Below are positions 1 to 16,960 of a stretch of DNA of 64,000 bases, one piece after another. Source of the stretch: Tupaia tana (taxonomy: Eukaryota; Chordata; Mammalia; Scandentia; Tupaiidae). The stretch is taken from assembly GCA_026018925.1 (NCBI GenBank), contig JAKSZU010000016.1, positions 84,626,490 to 84,690,489 on the forward strand. Direction: 5' to 3'. Position 1 is the stretch's first letter, and every line of letters begins with the position of its first letter. The translations under genes were made by a program, and so were the position numbers. The notes under the pieces are model-generated. The model was not told the DNA's origin. It ran no database searches and was given only the letters and a program-made list of their open reading frames with translations.

Positions 1-5303
<5,303 letters not shown>

Positions 5304-6760
5304 GGCCCGGCCCCGGGCCGCAGCAGCGTGGCCCCTCAGCCCCACCGCTCCTGGTGCGTGGTCTCCATCTCCCGTCTGAAGCCCGGTGCTCTGGTCAGCC
5401 ACAGGGACGCGTGTCCTCTGACTTGGGGCCAGACTGGTCGGCATGTGTTCATGACCGCCATGCAGCCTCCTGTGCCTGGTCCCCTGGACTCCCTCTTCCC
5501 GGCTCCTGTACTTTCAGGGGCCCACGTGTGTGTAGTGTGCCTCCTGCTGGCTGCTGGCGTCCTGAGGGCCAGCAAGGGGCCGCTGTGCGCCTGCGTGTGT
5601 GTGCGTGTGTGTGACAAGTGGGCTGTTACCCCGAGGACGGGCCCACCCAGAGGGCCGCTCTTGGGACTGCCTTGCCAACCAGAGGCCTGGCTTCCTGAGA
5701 GCCAGCGAGGGGCCACCGTGCGCCTGGGTCAGAGTGCGGCCCCTGGACCCTTGGTGGGGAGGTGGCAGGGCAGCCCTGAGTGGCCACCTCCGTGAGTCCC
5801 TAGGCTGGGGGACAGGAGGGCTGCCCTGTGCCAGGGTCTCAAAGCCAAGCCTCCCCGAGGACCTGCGGTGTCTGGGCGGGAGCCACCGCTGTGGACGCTG
5901 GCTGGGAAAGCCGGGTACCGTCCGGCAGCCGCAGGGGACCAGCTGCTTGGCAGTGGCCTCCCATCAGTCTCGGAAGCCCACTGCCTGGCTGAGGGTGGAG
6001 CTGCCTGAGCCAACGTGCCCCGTGGCCCAGCCGAGGACCTCCGAGCTCCTCCCAGCCCGGACTCTGGGTCTGGTGTCTCCGTCACTGCGGGCCCTCCCAG
6101 GCTTTCACAAGGCTTTCCTCCCCCCTGCGTTTCTGTTAGAGGCCCCGTGGGGCCTGCCTCGGCTGGCAGGTGCAGCCCCTCACAGGCGTCCCCAGGGAGC
6201 AGGCGCTGCCGCCCTTCCTTACCCTGCACGGAGCCAGGGGTCTGCCCGTGGCGGGTCTCTGAAGACACGTCTACCCAGCCTGCCAGCGCTGGCGTCCTGG
6301 TTCCTGCCCAGCCTGCCCTGGGGTCCCGCAGTTTGAGATGAGGGAGCCTCAGACTCAGGGTTACATGCTAAGCCTGGTGGTGGGAATGGGCACCTGGGGG
6401 TCCCCCGGCAGGCAGAGGCCTCGGCCCTGAGGAGGGCTGCGGGCAGCAGGGCCCTGGGCGCTTGTCACGCCTGCTCCTGAAAGCCTCGGTCTACAGCCTG
6501 CGTGCAGCTGGCACTGACCAGAAGGCAGCGCCGGGGGGCCCCAACCTCAGCCCTGGCGATGGCGTGGGGGCACGGATGGGGCAGGACCGGATGAGGAGCC
6601 AAGCTGGACTGAAGCAGGATAGGGGCCTTCCGCTCCAGACCGCGAGCAACCAGCACCAGAAAAGCACGTGCGGTCCCCCCGAGGGCTTCTGTGTGGACGG
6701 CCCGTCGTGACGGGTGCCGTGGGTGCGCGCGTTAAATAAAGTGGACGTTAACTCAGCTGC
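5304..6760 (+). other. CLCN7: CLCN7 3' UTR
   Basis: About 1.45 kb follows the TGA at 5301-5303 up to a canonical poly(A) signal. It is GC-rich, with a short TG-rich stretch at 5586-5612. The cleavage site is inferred as about 20 bp past the signal. Confidence 0.8.
6735..6740 (+). terminator. CLCN7: poly(A) signal AATAAA of CLCN7
   Basis: This is the only canonical AATAAA seen downstream of the CLCN7 stop before CCDC154 begins. A GT-containing stretch follows. Confidence 0.85.
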
Positions 6761-7310
6761 TGGTCTCCACGCTTCGTGCGGTTGCCAGCGAGGGCAGTCG
6801 CTGTGCCGTCCTGGCTAAAGCCGCTGGGCCCTCAAGGCCCCGACCTCTGATCCCAGGTGTGCTGCATTTGGTCGGCTCTGGGCTCTCTGCCACCTGGTTC
6901 TCCATCCAGAGGGCCAGCAGCTGTCCCTGGGCATCTCCTTCCCTAGCCACAGGTCGGCAGCTGCTCCCCGTGCTGGCTGGCTGGGGCAGCCACTGCTAGG
7001 CACTCAGAATCTTCCAGAAATAGGCAGTTGGGAAGGGCTTGCAAGAATAGGGGAGCTGATGGCTTGAATTCCAGTGGCAGTTGGGCTGCAAGATCACAGG
7101 GTTCTGACGAGGGCGGAAGGTTCCAGAATAAGCCCTGTGCTGCCCCGCTGTGCCTGTGTCTAGGCCTGAGCTGCTGCACCCCACCTTCCGCCGCCCTTCC
7201 CTGCCTCCCTCCACCCAGCCCCACACTCCCTGGGCCAGGTGTCCAGCTCTGGGCACCTTCTGGGCCTCGAGCCAGGGCTGAAGCCCCAGGCAGGGGCTGC
7301 TAGTGAGTCC
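6761..7310 (+). promoter_or_regulatory. CCDC154: CLCN7-CCDC154 intergenic spacer / CCDC154 promoter and 5' UTR
   Basis: This is only about 550 bp between the CLCN7 poly(A) site and the CCDC154 start codon, so the CCDC154 promoter must lie here or inside the CLCN7 3' UTR. No TATA box or CpG island was seen. Confidence 0.5.
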
Positions 7311-10300
7311 ATGTCAGGTGAGCAGAGGCCGGGGTGGGGGAGGCCTGCAGCTGCAGCAGCGAGGTTGGGGAGAGCCCTGGGGTGGGCTCAGCCTCCCTAC
7401 CCTGGGGTCCCTGGAGCTGGCCGGGCAGGGGACCTCCATTCCTGCCGCGCAGCCTGCTCAGGCAGGGCCCTGACCGCTCTGGGTGGAGACCTGACCTGGG
7501 TTGCACTTGCCGTGAGGACTGAAGACTGCGGCGGGGCTGGTGCCCCGGGTGACCCGAGGCCCCTTACAGAGCCGGCTGATGGCCTCTCTTCGGGGCTGTC
7601 ATCCCCCTCCCGGCTGAGCAGCGTCACCCTGGAGGACCCGGAACTCCTGGCAGAAGGCCTGTCCAGCCCTGAGTCCTTAACCCTAGAGGAGATCTCTGAG
7701 AGGTTCCAGTCCAGCCGCCGGACGCCCACCGCCTCCGTCCCCGAGCAGGACGGCTGCAAGCGCCAGAAGCAGCTGGAGAAGTGGTGAGCCCGCAGACGCC
7801 CGAGCACCAGGCTGGCGACGGCGCCACGGCGTGCCGACCCGGCCACTCTCCCCGCCAGGGTGGCTGACCTGCAGGCCGAGGTGGCGGGCCTGCGGGAACA
7901 CTGGGATCGCGGTGAGCATGCCGCACAGAGCCTGCTGCGAGAGCTGCCCCGGCTGTGGGCCCGCGTGCAGCGGCAGGACTCGGAGCTCACGCGGCTGCAG
8001 CGGGCCGTTCACCCCCCCGAGAAGGAGCCGGAGGTGAGCATGGTGAGCGCCAGCGGCCCCTCAGCTCGCGCTCTCCCTGTCCTGGGTCAGGGCCTGCGTG
8101 GCAGCTGTGCCCCGGCTCCTGGGCCCTGCGTCCGGCTGTGCGGGCCGAGGGCAGACGGCAGAGCCCAGCCCACACCCAGTCACACACTCTCCCCGCAGGT
8201 CCCCAGCCCCCAGAACCAGATGCAGGCCCTGGACAAGAGGTAGCTCCCGACGTGGGTGCGGGCCTGAGGGGCATCGGCACCAGCCACGGCCTCGTTCCCC
8301 TGGTGTCCGGTCTCACTTGGGCAATGCCCGTGCGGGCATCGTCCAGCCCCACAGACCTGGGCTAGTGTGAGGCCCGGCCCCCTGAGGCCTGAGAAGGCGG
8401 GGGAGGCCGCTGTCGGGCCCGGGCAGAGCAGCCTTTTGCGTGCCAGGCTGGTGGAGGTCCGGGAGGCCCTGACCCAGATCCGGAGGAGGCAGGTGCAGCA
8501 GGACGCCGAGCGGAAGGAGGCCGAGCGGGGGGCCGACCTCAGGTGCGCTGCCCATCGCTCTGGGGCGGGCTGCCTGGACCCACGCCTCGCTTGGTGGTCA
8601 CCCCGGAGGCATGGCCAGGCAAGGCAGGGGTCCCGCCTGCCCTCAGCTGACTGCTGGACGCCTGGGCACCCTGGACCTCCTCTGCCTGCCCCTCTCTCCC
8701 GGCACCCAGCCCTCAGTGGGGCCGGGACTCCTGTCTCCCCACCCTCCAGCATCGCCAGGTCGGCCCAGCCCCTGCGGCAGGCCCTCGCCTGAGAAGGACT
8801 CAGCGTCTAGTGGCCCCACCAGCCTGCCAGGGCTCCCCAGCCAGATCCTGCAGCTGCCGGGCTGCCGTGACCATGCACCACCCGCAGGCTGGCTGAGGTG
8901 ACCGGCTTGCTGAGACAGGAGGAGCGGGGCCGCGAGGCAGCCTGCAAGTCGCTGGAGAAGAGCCAGGAGGATGCCAGCAGGCGGGTGGACCTTGCTGTGG
9001 CCAAAATGCAGGTACCCGGGGCCCTGTAGCCCCCGTCCACGACTCTCCTCTCTCTGCGTGTTCTCATCCATGGGGTTGGGCCCGGGGAGGACCCCAGGTC
9101 CCGCACTATTTGGCGTGATGGCCTCACCACAGCAACTCTGTCTACCTGAACCGCTTCTGAACTTCCACCTGAGGCCTCCTGTGGCCCCGTGGTTCAGGGA
9201 ACTGGATTTCATGGGGCTGACCACGTGGGCCAACTCCCAGCCGGGAAGCTAAGGACGTCCCGCGTAGCGTGGGGCAGGACAGGGTTGTGCCGTGACCACG
9301 TGCCCTCAGAGTGCGTGCTCCCTGTCTGGTGAGCCCGTGCCCTCTGCCAGTCACAGGGAAGGGTGTGGAGACGAGGCGCTTCCTCGGCTACGGAGCGTGC
9401 AGTGGCTGCAGGCTGCCAGCTTTATTGCGGGTGGTCGGACAGGAGGGCACAGCCTCAGTGTCTCCCTGCCATGCAGGGGAAGCCACTTTCCTGGGACCTG
9501 TGCTCGGGCCCTGGGGTGGTGGAGGGGGCGCCCGTGCCTGGTGCCCGCTCCTCAGTGCTGCCCGAGGTGGGCGGCATGTCCAGCACCACCCACTGCGGGG
9601 GCCCATCCAGGCTCCATTGAAGGAACCGGACTGGGGCTGCCAGGCTTGCTGAGGGGAGAGGCAGGCTGCACTCCACCTGCCCTTGTGTATTTGGGTGAGT
9701 GGGCTGAGTGTGCTTGCACACGTGTGTGTGCCTGTGCATGCGTGTGCACGCGTACACTAACAGCCGTCTTGGAGGCACCCTGCGGAGGGCAGAGGCTGCG
9801 ACAGGAAGCCTGCAGACCTGAAACCTCACTGCTGGGCTCTGCAGAGAGTGCTGCCCCCACCCGAGGGCAGCCCGAGGGCAGGGAGAGAGCTCTGCCAGCC
9901 TGGTGTCCGCCTGCCCACCCTCGGGTGTGCAGGACGAGGGACGAGGAACAGCACGAGCTGTGCTGAGCTGTGCTGGGCTCTCCCGGGAGTTCGACGCCAG
10001 CGCCTGCCTTCACCAAGGCTCCACTGCAGCAGGACATGTGCTGCTGGACCTCAGGACCATGGGAAGTGTCCAGTGTGTCCAGACCTGTGAGCCTGGCCTG
10101 CAGGCCCCTCCCGCCCTGCGCGTCTGGCCCTGTGAGGGACAGGTGGCCTCTGCTGCCTTGCCTCCCTGCCTGAGCTTTGGGGGCCGTGGGCGGCAGGGCC
10201 CTGCAGGACTGAGGCTGTGGCCACTCCCAGGCCCAGGTAACCAAGCTTGGAGAGGAGATGAGCCTTCGCTTCCTGAAGAGGGAGGCCAAGCTCTGCGGGT

Positions 10301-13300
10301 TCCTGCAGAAGAGCTTCCTGGCCCTCGAGAAGGTGGGGCCTGTGTGGTGGCTGCCCGGGCTGGGCTGTCCCCAACAGTCAGTGACAGGAGCGTCCCCCCC
10401 CAGAGGATGAGTGCCTGGGAGAGCTGGCGGCTGCAGTTGGAGGGCAGCCTGTGGGAGGCGCTGGAGAGCCGGTGGCAGCAGCTGCAGGAGCGGATGGAAC
10501 AGCGCATTTGGGCCCTGCATGGGCAGCACGAGGTGGGGCCGTGGCTGGTGGGGGTGGGGGTGCAGGCAGGGGCGGCACAGGGGCTCAGCCACCTCCCTCA
10601 GCAGCAGGGGTGCCGGCTCCTGGAGCAGTGCCACGGCCTGGACGCTGCCGTGGTCCAGCTGACCGAGTTCGTGCGGCAGAACCAGACGTCCCTAAACCGT
10701 GTCCAAGCGGAGCAGAAGGCGCGGTGGGTGTCCTAGAGCTGCCAGGTGCCGGGACACTTAATGCCCCTGCTGGCCCAGTGCAGCAGGGGACAGCTCCCTA
10801 GCCTGTCCCTCGTGGGGTCACAGGCAGCCCTGCCATGGTGGCACCCGTGATGCCATGCCATCGTCTGACTTCAGCCGGCAGCCAGCTCCCCTCACTGGCC
10901 CGGCTCGGAGAGGTAGGCCAGCTGGGCTGACGGACAATCTCGGTGGCACCCACCCCCAGGGATGCCAAGGGGCACTCGGAGCAGAGCCAGGCTGGCGAGC
11001 TGGCCTCCTACGTGCAGGAGAACCTGGAGGCTGCGCAGCAGGCCGGCGAGCTGGCCCGGCAGGAGACGTGGGGTGCCCTGGAGCTGGTGAGGGGCCACAT
11101 CCCAGGCAGGGCCCCAGCACGTGGGCAGAGCAGGCACTTAGCGAGCCTCCCTGCCCCATGTCCCTGCAGCTCCGAGAGAAGAGTCAGGCCCTGGAGGTGT
11201 CGATGGCCCAGCTGGCCCAGCAGGTGGAGGACCTGAGTGACCACTTCCTGGCCCTGACCTGGAGGCTAGAACTGCAGGAGCAGACGCTGGGCCTGAGGCT
11301 GTCCCAGGTGGACCCCCAGTGAGCCGTGGGAGGGGAGGGAGCAGACCTCGTAGCACTGCATCCCCGAGTGGGCCTGAGCCTCCCGCTCCACCCAGCAGCT
11401 GTCTGTGAGGCCGTGACCTGAGCCTCAGTGCTGAGGCAGGGTGTCCTGTCCAGCCAGGCCCGAGAGCCTGGAGCTGAGGCTGCCCAGCCTGACCCTGTGG
11501 GGTCTCCGAGAGGGTGGCCGAGGCGGACCCCTTCCTCCCACCCTTTCTCGTGCGTTTTGTCAGAGTGCATGTACTGTGTGCACACCCTTCTGAAGGGCTC
11601 TCAGTCCGTTTTTTTTTTTTTTTTTCTTTTCTTTTTTTTGGAGAGGTTTTTGCTACAGGGCGTATGCACTTGCTAGAAAGACAGAGACAGAGAGACAGAA
11701 AGCAAGAAATCACCCCCCAGGGGGGATGGCCACACCGCAATCCCTTCTCCATTCTCCTCTCGGGATCTTGGGCATGCACGCACACGCGCCCGGCATGAGT
11801 TTAAGCCACCGGGTCTGGGACTCGAACCGCGGTCGACTACATGGGAGTCCAGCGACACAGCCATTATGCCAACTGCTGGTCCAGGGCGCTCAGTCCATTT
11901 CCAGAGCTGTGTGGCCACCACAGCCAGCACCTCTCACCCCAGCTCCGGGCCAGCCCTACCAGCAGTGCCCGGCCACGCCTGCAGGCTGCCCCCCTGCGGC
12001 CCTTCACATGGAGCGGCCTGCTGTGGCCAGCGTCTTGCTAGGCCTTGGTCTCGAGGCTCCCCATGCCGCCGCTGCCGTGTCGGTCCGTCAGTGCTGTGAC
12101 TCGTAGAGGAGCTCTTGTCTGTCCACGAGCCACGCGACGGCAGGCGTGGGGGCCTGTGTTTGGCGATCGTGAATGATGTTACCACATAGTGCCCGCCCTT
12201 CATCAGGGCTGAATCCCAACGGCCTGCCCCACGCCCCTTTGGGCACCTGCGGTCGGGACAGCCAGCCTCCACCCCCTCCCATGGTGTGGCCGGGCAGTCG
12301 GCTCCGCCCCGTCACCAGTGGCTCTCGATGGGCAGCCGGGGCTGGCGTGGACGGGCCAGGTGAGGCCTCTCCTGGGACATCACCCTGCCGGAAGAGCTCT
12401 GGGGCTGCCTTGGCCCTGTCCGTGTCCAGAACACTGGTCCCCGGTGTGCCTGGCCAGGCCTCCTGAGCATGTGCAGGCCTGTGAGCGACGTCCTCGAGGC
12501 GGAGGTGGACGAGGGCCGCCCACCTCAGAGGTCTTCTGCCCAGCGGGCCCTGTCCGTCCTGCTGCCCGGCCTCCCTCTCTGGGCTCCGCCCTCATGGGTG
12601 CCTGTACCCCAGGTGAAAGCCGAACGGGAGGGTGCAGAGAGGAGGGCTCTGGAGGAGCTGGCCAGGTGGCGGGAGGGAGTCTCGGTGTGCCTGCAGGAGC
12701 TGCGGGAGACGGTGGACGGCTTCCCCCAGCAGGTGGGTGAGGCTGCTTGGCCTCAAGGAATGGGGGCCCTTCCTGCCCTCCGCCCCTTCCCTGCTCCCGA
12801 TCCCTTGGCTGTAGGCAGAGGCCGAGGCTGCCCTGGACCACCCCCCCACCCCGCCCTGGGGTGGCTCCCTGGGCCGCCTACCGCCCGCCCCTCGTTTCAG
12901 ATAGAAGGCGTCTCAGACAGGTGCGCCCTCCACAAGAGTGACTCGGACCTGAGGATCTGCTCAGAAGGCCAGGTCAGGTAGGACCTGCAGGCTCTGCTTG
13001 TGCTTGCTGGCTGTGCCCCTGGCCCGGGCTCCCTCCAGCCCCTCTGTGTGCCCTGGCCGGGTGCCACGGGGGGACAGCTGCCTGCCCTGCCCCATTCCTC
13101 GAGCCGCCTCCCTCCCGGCCGGCCTGAGCATGCGTCACGGTGGCCTCGGCCCCCTGCCCACAGAGCGTTCGAGGTCTGGGCCGTGCGGCAGGAGCTGGCC
13201 ACCCTGCTGTCGTCCATACAGCAGCTCAAAGAGGACAGCCCCGGGCGCAAGATCGCAGAGCTCCAGGGCCGACTGACCACGGTACCCTAGCCAGAGCCAC

Positions 13301-14127
13301 GGGCCGCCCGTGCTAGAAAGGGGGCTACAGGGCTTCCAGCCAGAGGGCGTGGCCCTGAGCCCGCGGTCCCCGGCCTCTCCAAGTGCCTTCCGGGCAGCAG
13401 TCATGATGACAGGGCGGCCGGAGACCAGCTGGGACCGCGTGTGGGCACTCCCAGGTCGGGACCTGCAGAGGGGCAGCTGGACACGCAGTCCGTGCCCACG
13501 ACAGGCTGAGTTCAGTTTCAGAACCAAATCATGAGATTGGAGAGCAGCGTCCAGGCCAGCAGGACCATCCAGAACCTGAAGTTCAGCTCAGAGACCAAGC
13601 TGGTGAGGGGCCTGGCTGGCCTCTGAGGGCCTGACCCCTACGCACTCGGCGGCCAGCGGCGTTGCCCTGAAGAGAAGGGCTTCGGCCCTTGAGCCCAGGG
13701 AGATAAACCCTTGTCTACTGCCCGCCCCGGGCTGCAGCCGACCCACGTCCCTAGGGCGATCCACACCCGCAGCTCCCAGTGAGCTGTGCCTCGTGTCCGC
13801 AGCGCTCAGAGGAGACCGCCACCCTGAGGGAGAGCGTGGTGCGCTTGTGGGGCGAGGAGCACGGCCACAGGGTGTCCACGTCGATGGCAGGGCAGCGGCT
13901 CTTCATCAAGGACGCCAGCTCCAGCGCAGCAGTGGCCCTGAACCGCTGGGGCCTGTATCAGGCCGTGAGGTGGGCGCAGGATACCGGGGTGGGCCATGGC
14001 CCCGAGGGCAGCGCACTGGCCCAGTGGGGACACGGGCATGGTGTGAGCCGCATCTCTGGGCAGGTGGCTGCACTGGAAGGCCGTCCTCATGAACCTGGCG
14101 GCCCAGTGGAGTCCAGGAACCGGCTGA
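7311..14127 (+). CDS. CCDC154: CCDC154, coiled-coil domain-containing protein 154 (17 exons, 635 aa)
   Basis: This is a coiled-coil protein of unclear molecular role; exon loss in the mouse orthologue was reported in the osteopetrotic ntl mutant. Model: 7311-7317, 7570-7783, 7859-8033, 8199-8239, 8447-8542, 8888-9011, 10231-10332, 10404-10532, 10602-10723, 10960-11086, 11170-11307, 12613-12732, 12901-12977, 13164-13281, 13516-13602, 13803-13969, 14064-14127. The sum is 1908 nt and every junction keeps phase. The start is the ATG at 7311 ([10 protein letters not shown] after splicing); the same frame upstream has only GTG. The N-terminus is Ser-rich and the rest is heptad-rich (for example [44 protein letters not shown]). 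The C-terminus (RLFIKD..., [17 protein letters not shown]) resembles the human tail. Uncertain points: the exon 3 donor may lie 9 bp further (8042), exon 7 may start at 10237, exon 15 may start at 13522, and a small exon in 11308-12612 could be missed. Confidence 0.9.
9012..10230 (+). other. CCDC154: CCDC154 intron 6
   Basis: The intron is 1.2 kb, with a TG/CA-rich patch at 9716-9760. No repeat family or exon was recognised. Confidence 0.7.
11308..12612 (+). other. CCDC154: CCDC154 intron 11
   Basis: The intron is 1.3 kb and contains a full-length antisense SINE at 11611-11882. A short heptad-like reading at 12478-12520 was not accepted as an exon. Confidence 0.7.
11611..11882 (-). repeat. 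tRNA-derived SINE, long type, antisense
   Basis: A poly-T start is followed by the body and a tRNA-like head ending ...CTGCTGGTCC. It is flanked by near-perfect direct repeats (GGGCTCTCAGTCCGTTT and GGGCGCTCAGTCCATTT), which are target-site duplications. Confidence 0.9.
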
Positions 14128-14181
14128 GAGAAGCCCCATGGCCGTGAGCCTCACCCGGCCCACCGCCCTGCTCCTTCCGGG

Positions 14182-14187
14182 AATAAA
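14182..14187 (+). terminator. CCDC154: poly(A) signal AATAAA of CCDC154
   Basis: The signal lies 55 bp after the TGA at 14125-14127, giving a very short 3' UTR. Confidence 0.85.
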
Positions 14188-14956
14188 TGTGCTGTCAGAG
14201 CCCAAGATCCTGCGGCCTCCCGTGGCCATCTTCCCCGGTGCTGCGGGGCGGCCATGGGGCTGGGAGACCAACGGCTCTGCCCCAGACTTCCCGTCCTGCC
14301 CAACCCCAGCCCAGGCTTGGTAGCCTCCCATGGCGGCCAGAGTCAGTCTCCACCCCACCCAGACAGAGACGCCCAGGCCCAGCCGCCCCTCTCGCCCACA
14401 GTGCCCAGGGAAGCTGCTGCTCAGTGCGAACCGGGCAGGCGGCGGCGTGGCTCCTCAGGCCGTCAGCGGCGCCCCCTTCCTGCTCTCCAGGAAAGCTCAC
14501 CCTTCGCCTCTGGTCTTGCCCGATGCTGCCCTTCAGCCCCCAGCCCCTCCCCTGTCTTCCTTGCAGCCTGGTGCGGGCCTGCTGCAGTGGGGAGGGCCTG
14601 ACTGGCCTGGCCGGCAGGGGACAGCCCCCTAGAGGCCCTCCGGGAGCTGTGCTCCATGAGCTGCCGTATGGACGACAGCAGGCTGGCCAGCTCCTGCCGC
14701 GTGGCCCGGCCTCGGGGGCCCAGCTCCTGTCCACCACCCCTGCCTGTGCCCAGCAGGGCTCTGCTCGGCAGCCATTCAGGGAGTCCATGGCTCCTGCCCC
14801 GAGCCCAGGCCCTGATGAGCTCGCTGCCTGGGGCCTCCCTGGGCTAGGAACAGTGATGCCCATACCCTGTCTGTCCTGCTGGTGGCCCAGGCCTGTCCCA
14901 GAGGGGAGGGGTCTGGCTGTGATGGGGACTGTGCCCCTGGTGCCCCACCCTGCTCG
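14188..14956. other. CCDC154-PERCC1 convergent intergenic spacer
   Basis: Two genes on opposite strands end toward this 770-bp spacer. It contains a short inverted copy of CCDC154 exon 14 (14640-14715). No poly(A) signal for the minus-strand gene was seen (no TTTATT on the plus strand). Confidence 0.75.
14640..14715 (-). pseudogene. inverted partial copy of CCDC154 exon 14
   Basis: Read on the minus strand, this stretch matches CCDC154 exon 14 (13164-13281) at about 54 of 61 positions by eye and keeps the open coiled-coil reading RQELASLLSSIRQLMEHSSR against [20 protein letters not shown] in the parent. An AG acceptor-like site (GGTGGACAG) precedes it on the minus strand, about 14725. It may be a duplicated relic, or an exon of a minus-strand transcript such as an alternative PERCC1 3' end. 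Confidence 0.6.
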
Positions 14957-16604
<1,648 letters not shown>

Positions 16605-16630
16605 CTGGCCGAGGCCTGCAGCTCTCACTG
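16605..16630 (-). other. PERCC1: PERCC1 non-coding exon 1 (inferred)
   Basis: The exon lies between the TATA box (16657-16665) and the donor at 16604. The 5' end is estimated as about 30 bp downstream of the TATA box and is not observed. Confidence 0.45.
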
Positions 16631-16639
16631 GACAGACCC

Positions 16640-16960
16640 CTCCACCTGGGCGCGAGCATTTATAGCAGGCCCCGTGGCCGCCCTGGATGGCAAATATTTG
16701 GCGACAGCATTGTCACTGCAGACTAGGCAAACAGAGCCCGTTTGCTTTAGCGCCCAGCAACCAGGACTCCGTGGGGGGAGCATCGCTGGCTGGCCCCACC
16801 TGCGGGGCCTGCCCAGGGACCGTGGAGTGTTTGCCGCGGGCCCAGCTGGCTCGCACCCTGAGCCCGAGGGTGCTTATCTCTACTGCCGACTGGGGCCGTC
16901 CAAGCGTCGTCAAACAGGCGGAAAATTAAATTTCATGCTATTTTGAGTTCTGGAGTGGCC
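16640..16960 (-). promoter_or_regulatory. PERCC1: PERCC1 core promoter and candidate intestine-critical enhancer
   Basis: A TATA box (CTATAAATG on the minus strand, 16657-16665) is followed upstream by an AT-richer block in otherwise GC-rich DNA. Motifs seen: forkhead-like GCAAATA (16690-16696), GCAAACA (16727-16733), GTTTGC (16740-16745) and CAAACA (16911-16916); a SOX-like CATTGTC (16708-16714); a full GATA site AGATAAG on the minus strand (16873-16879); a homeobox-like AAATTAAATTT stretch (16922-16933). The position matches the region 5' of human PERCC1 that contains the intestine-critical region. Enhancer activity is inferred. Confidence 0.65.

Noticed and set aside
7239-7310. N-terminal extension of CCDC154
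   Set aside because: The frame is open upstream only from GTG; the first ATG in frame is 7311, immediately before a strong donor.
12470-12540. Extra CCDC154 exon ([11 protein letters not shown]-like reading)
   Set aside because: No matching acceptor and donor pair keeps phase between exons 11 and 12, which already join in phase 0.
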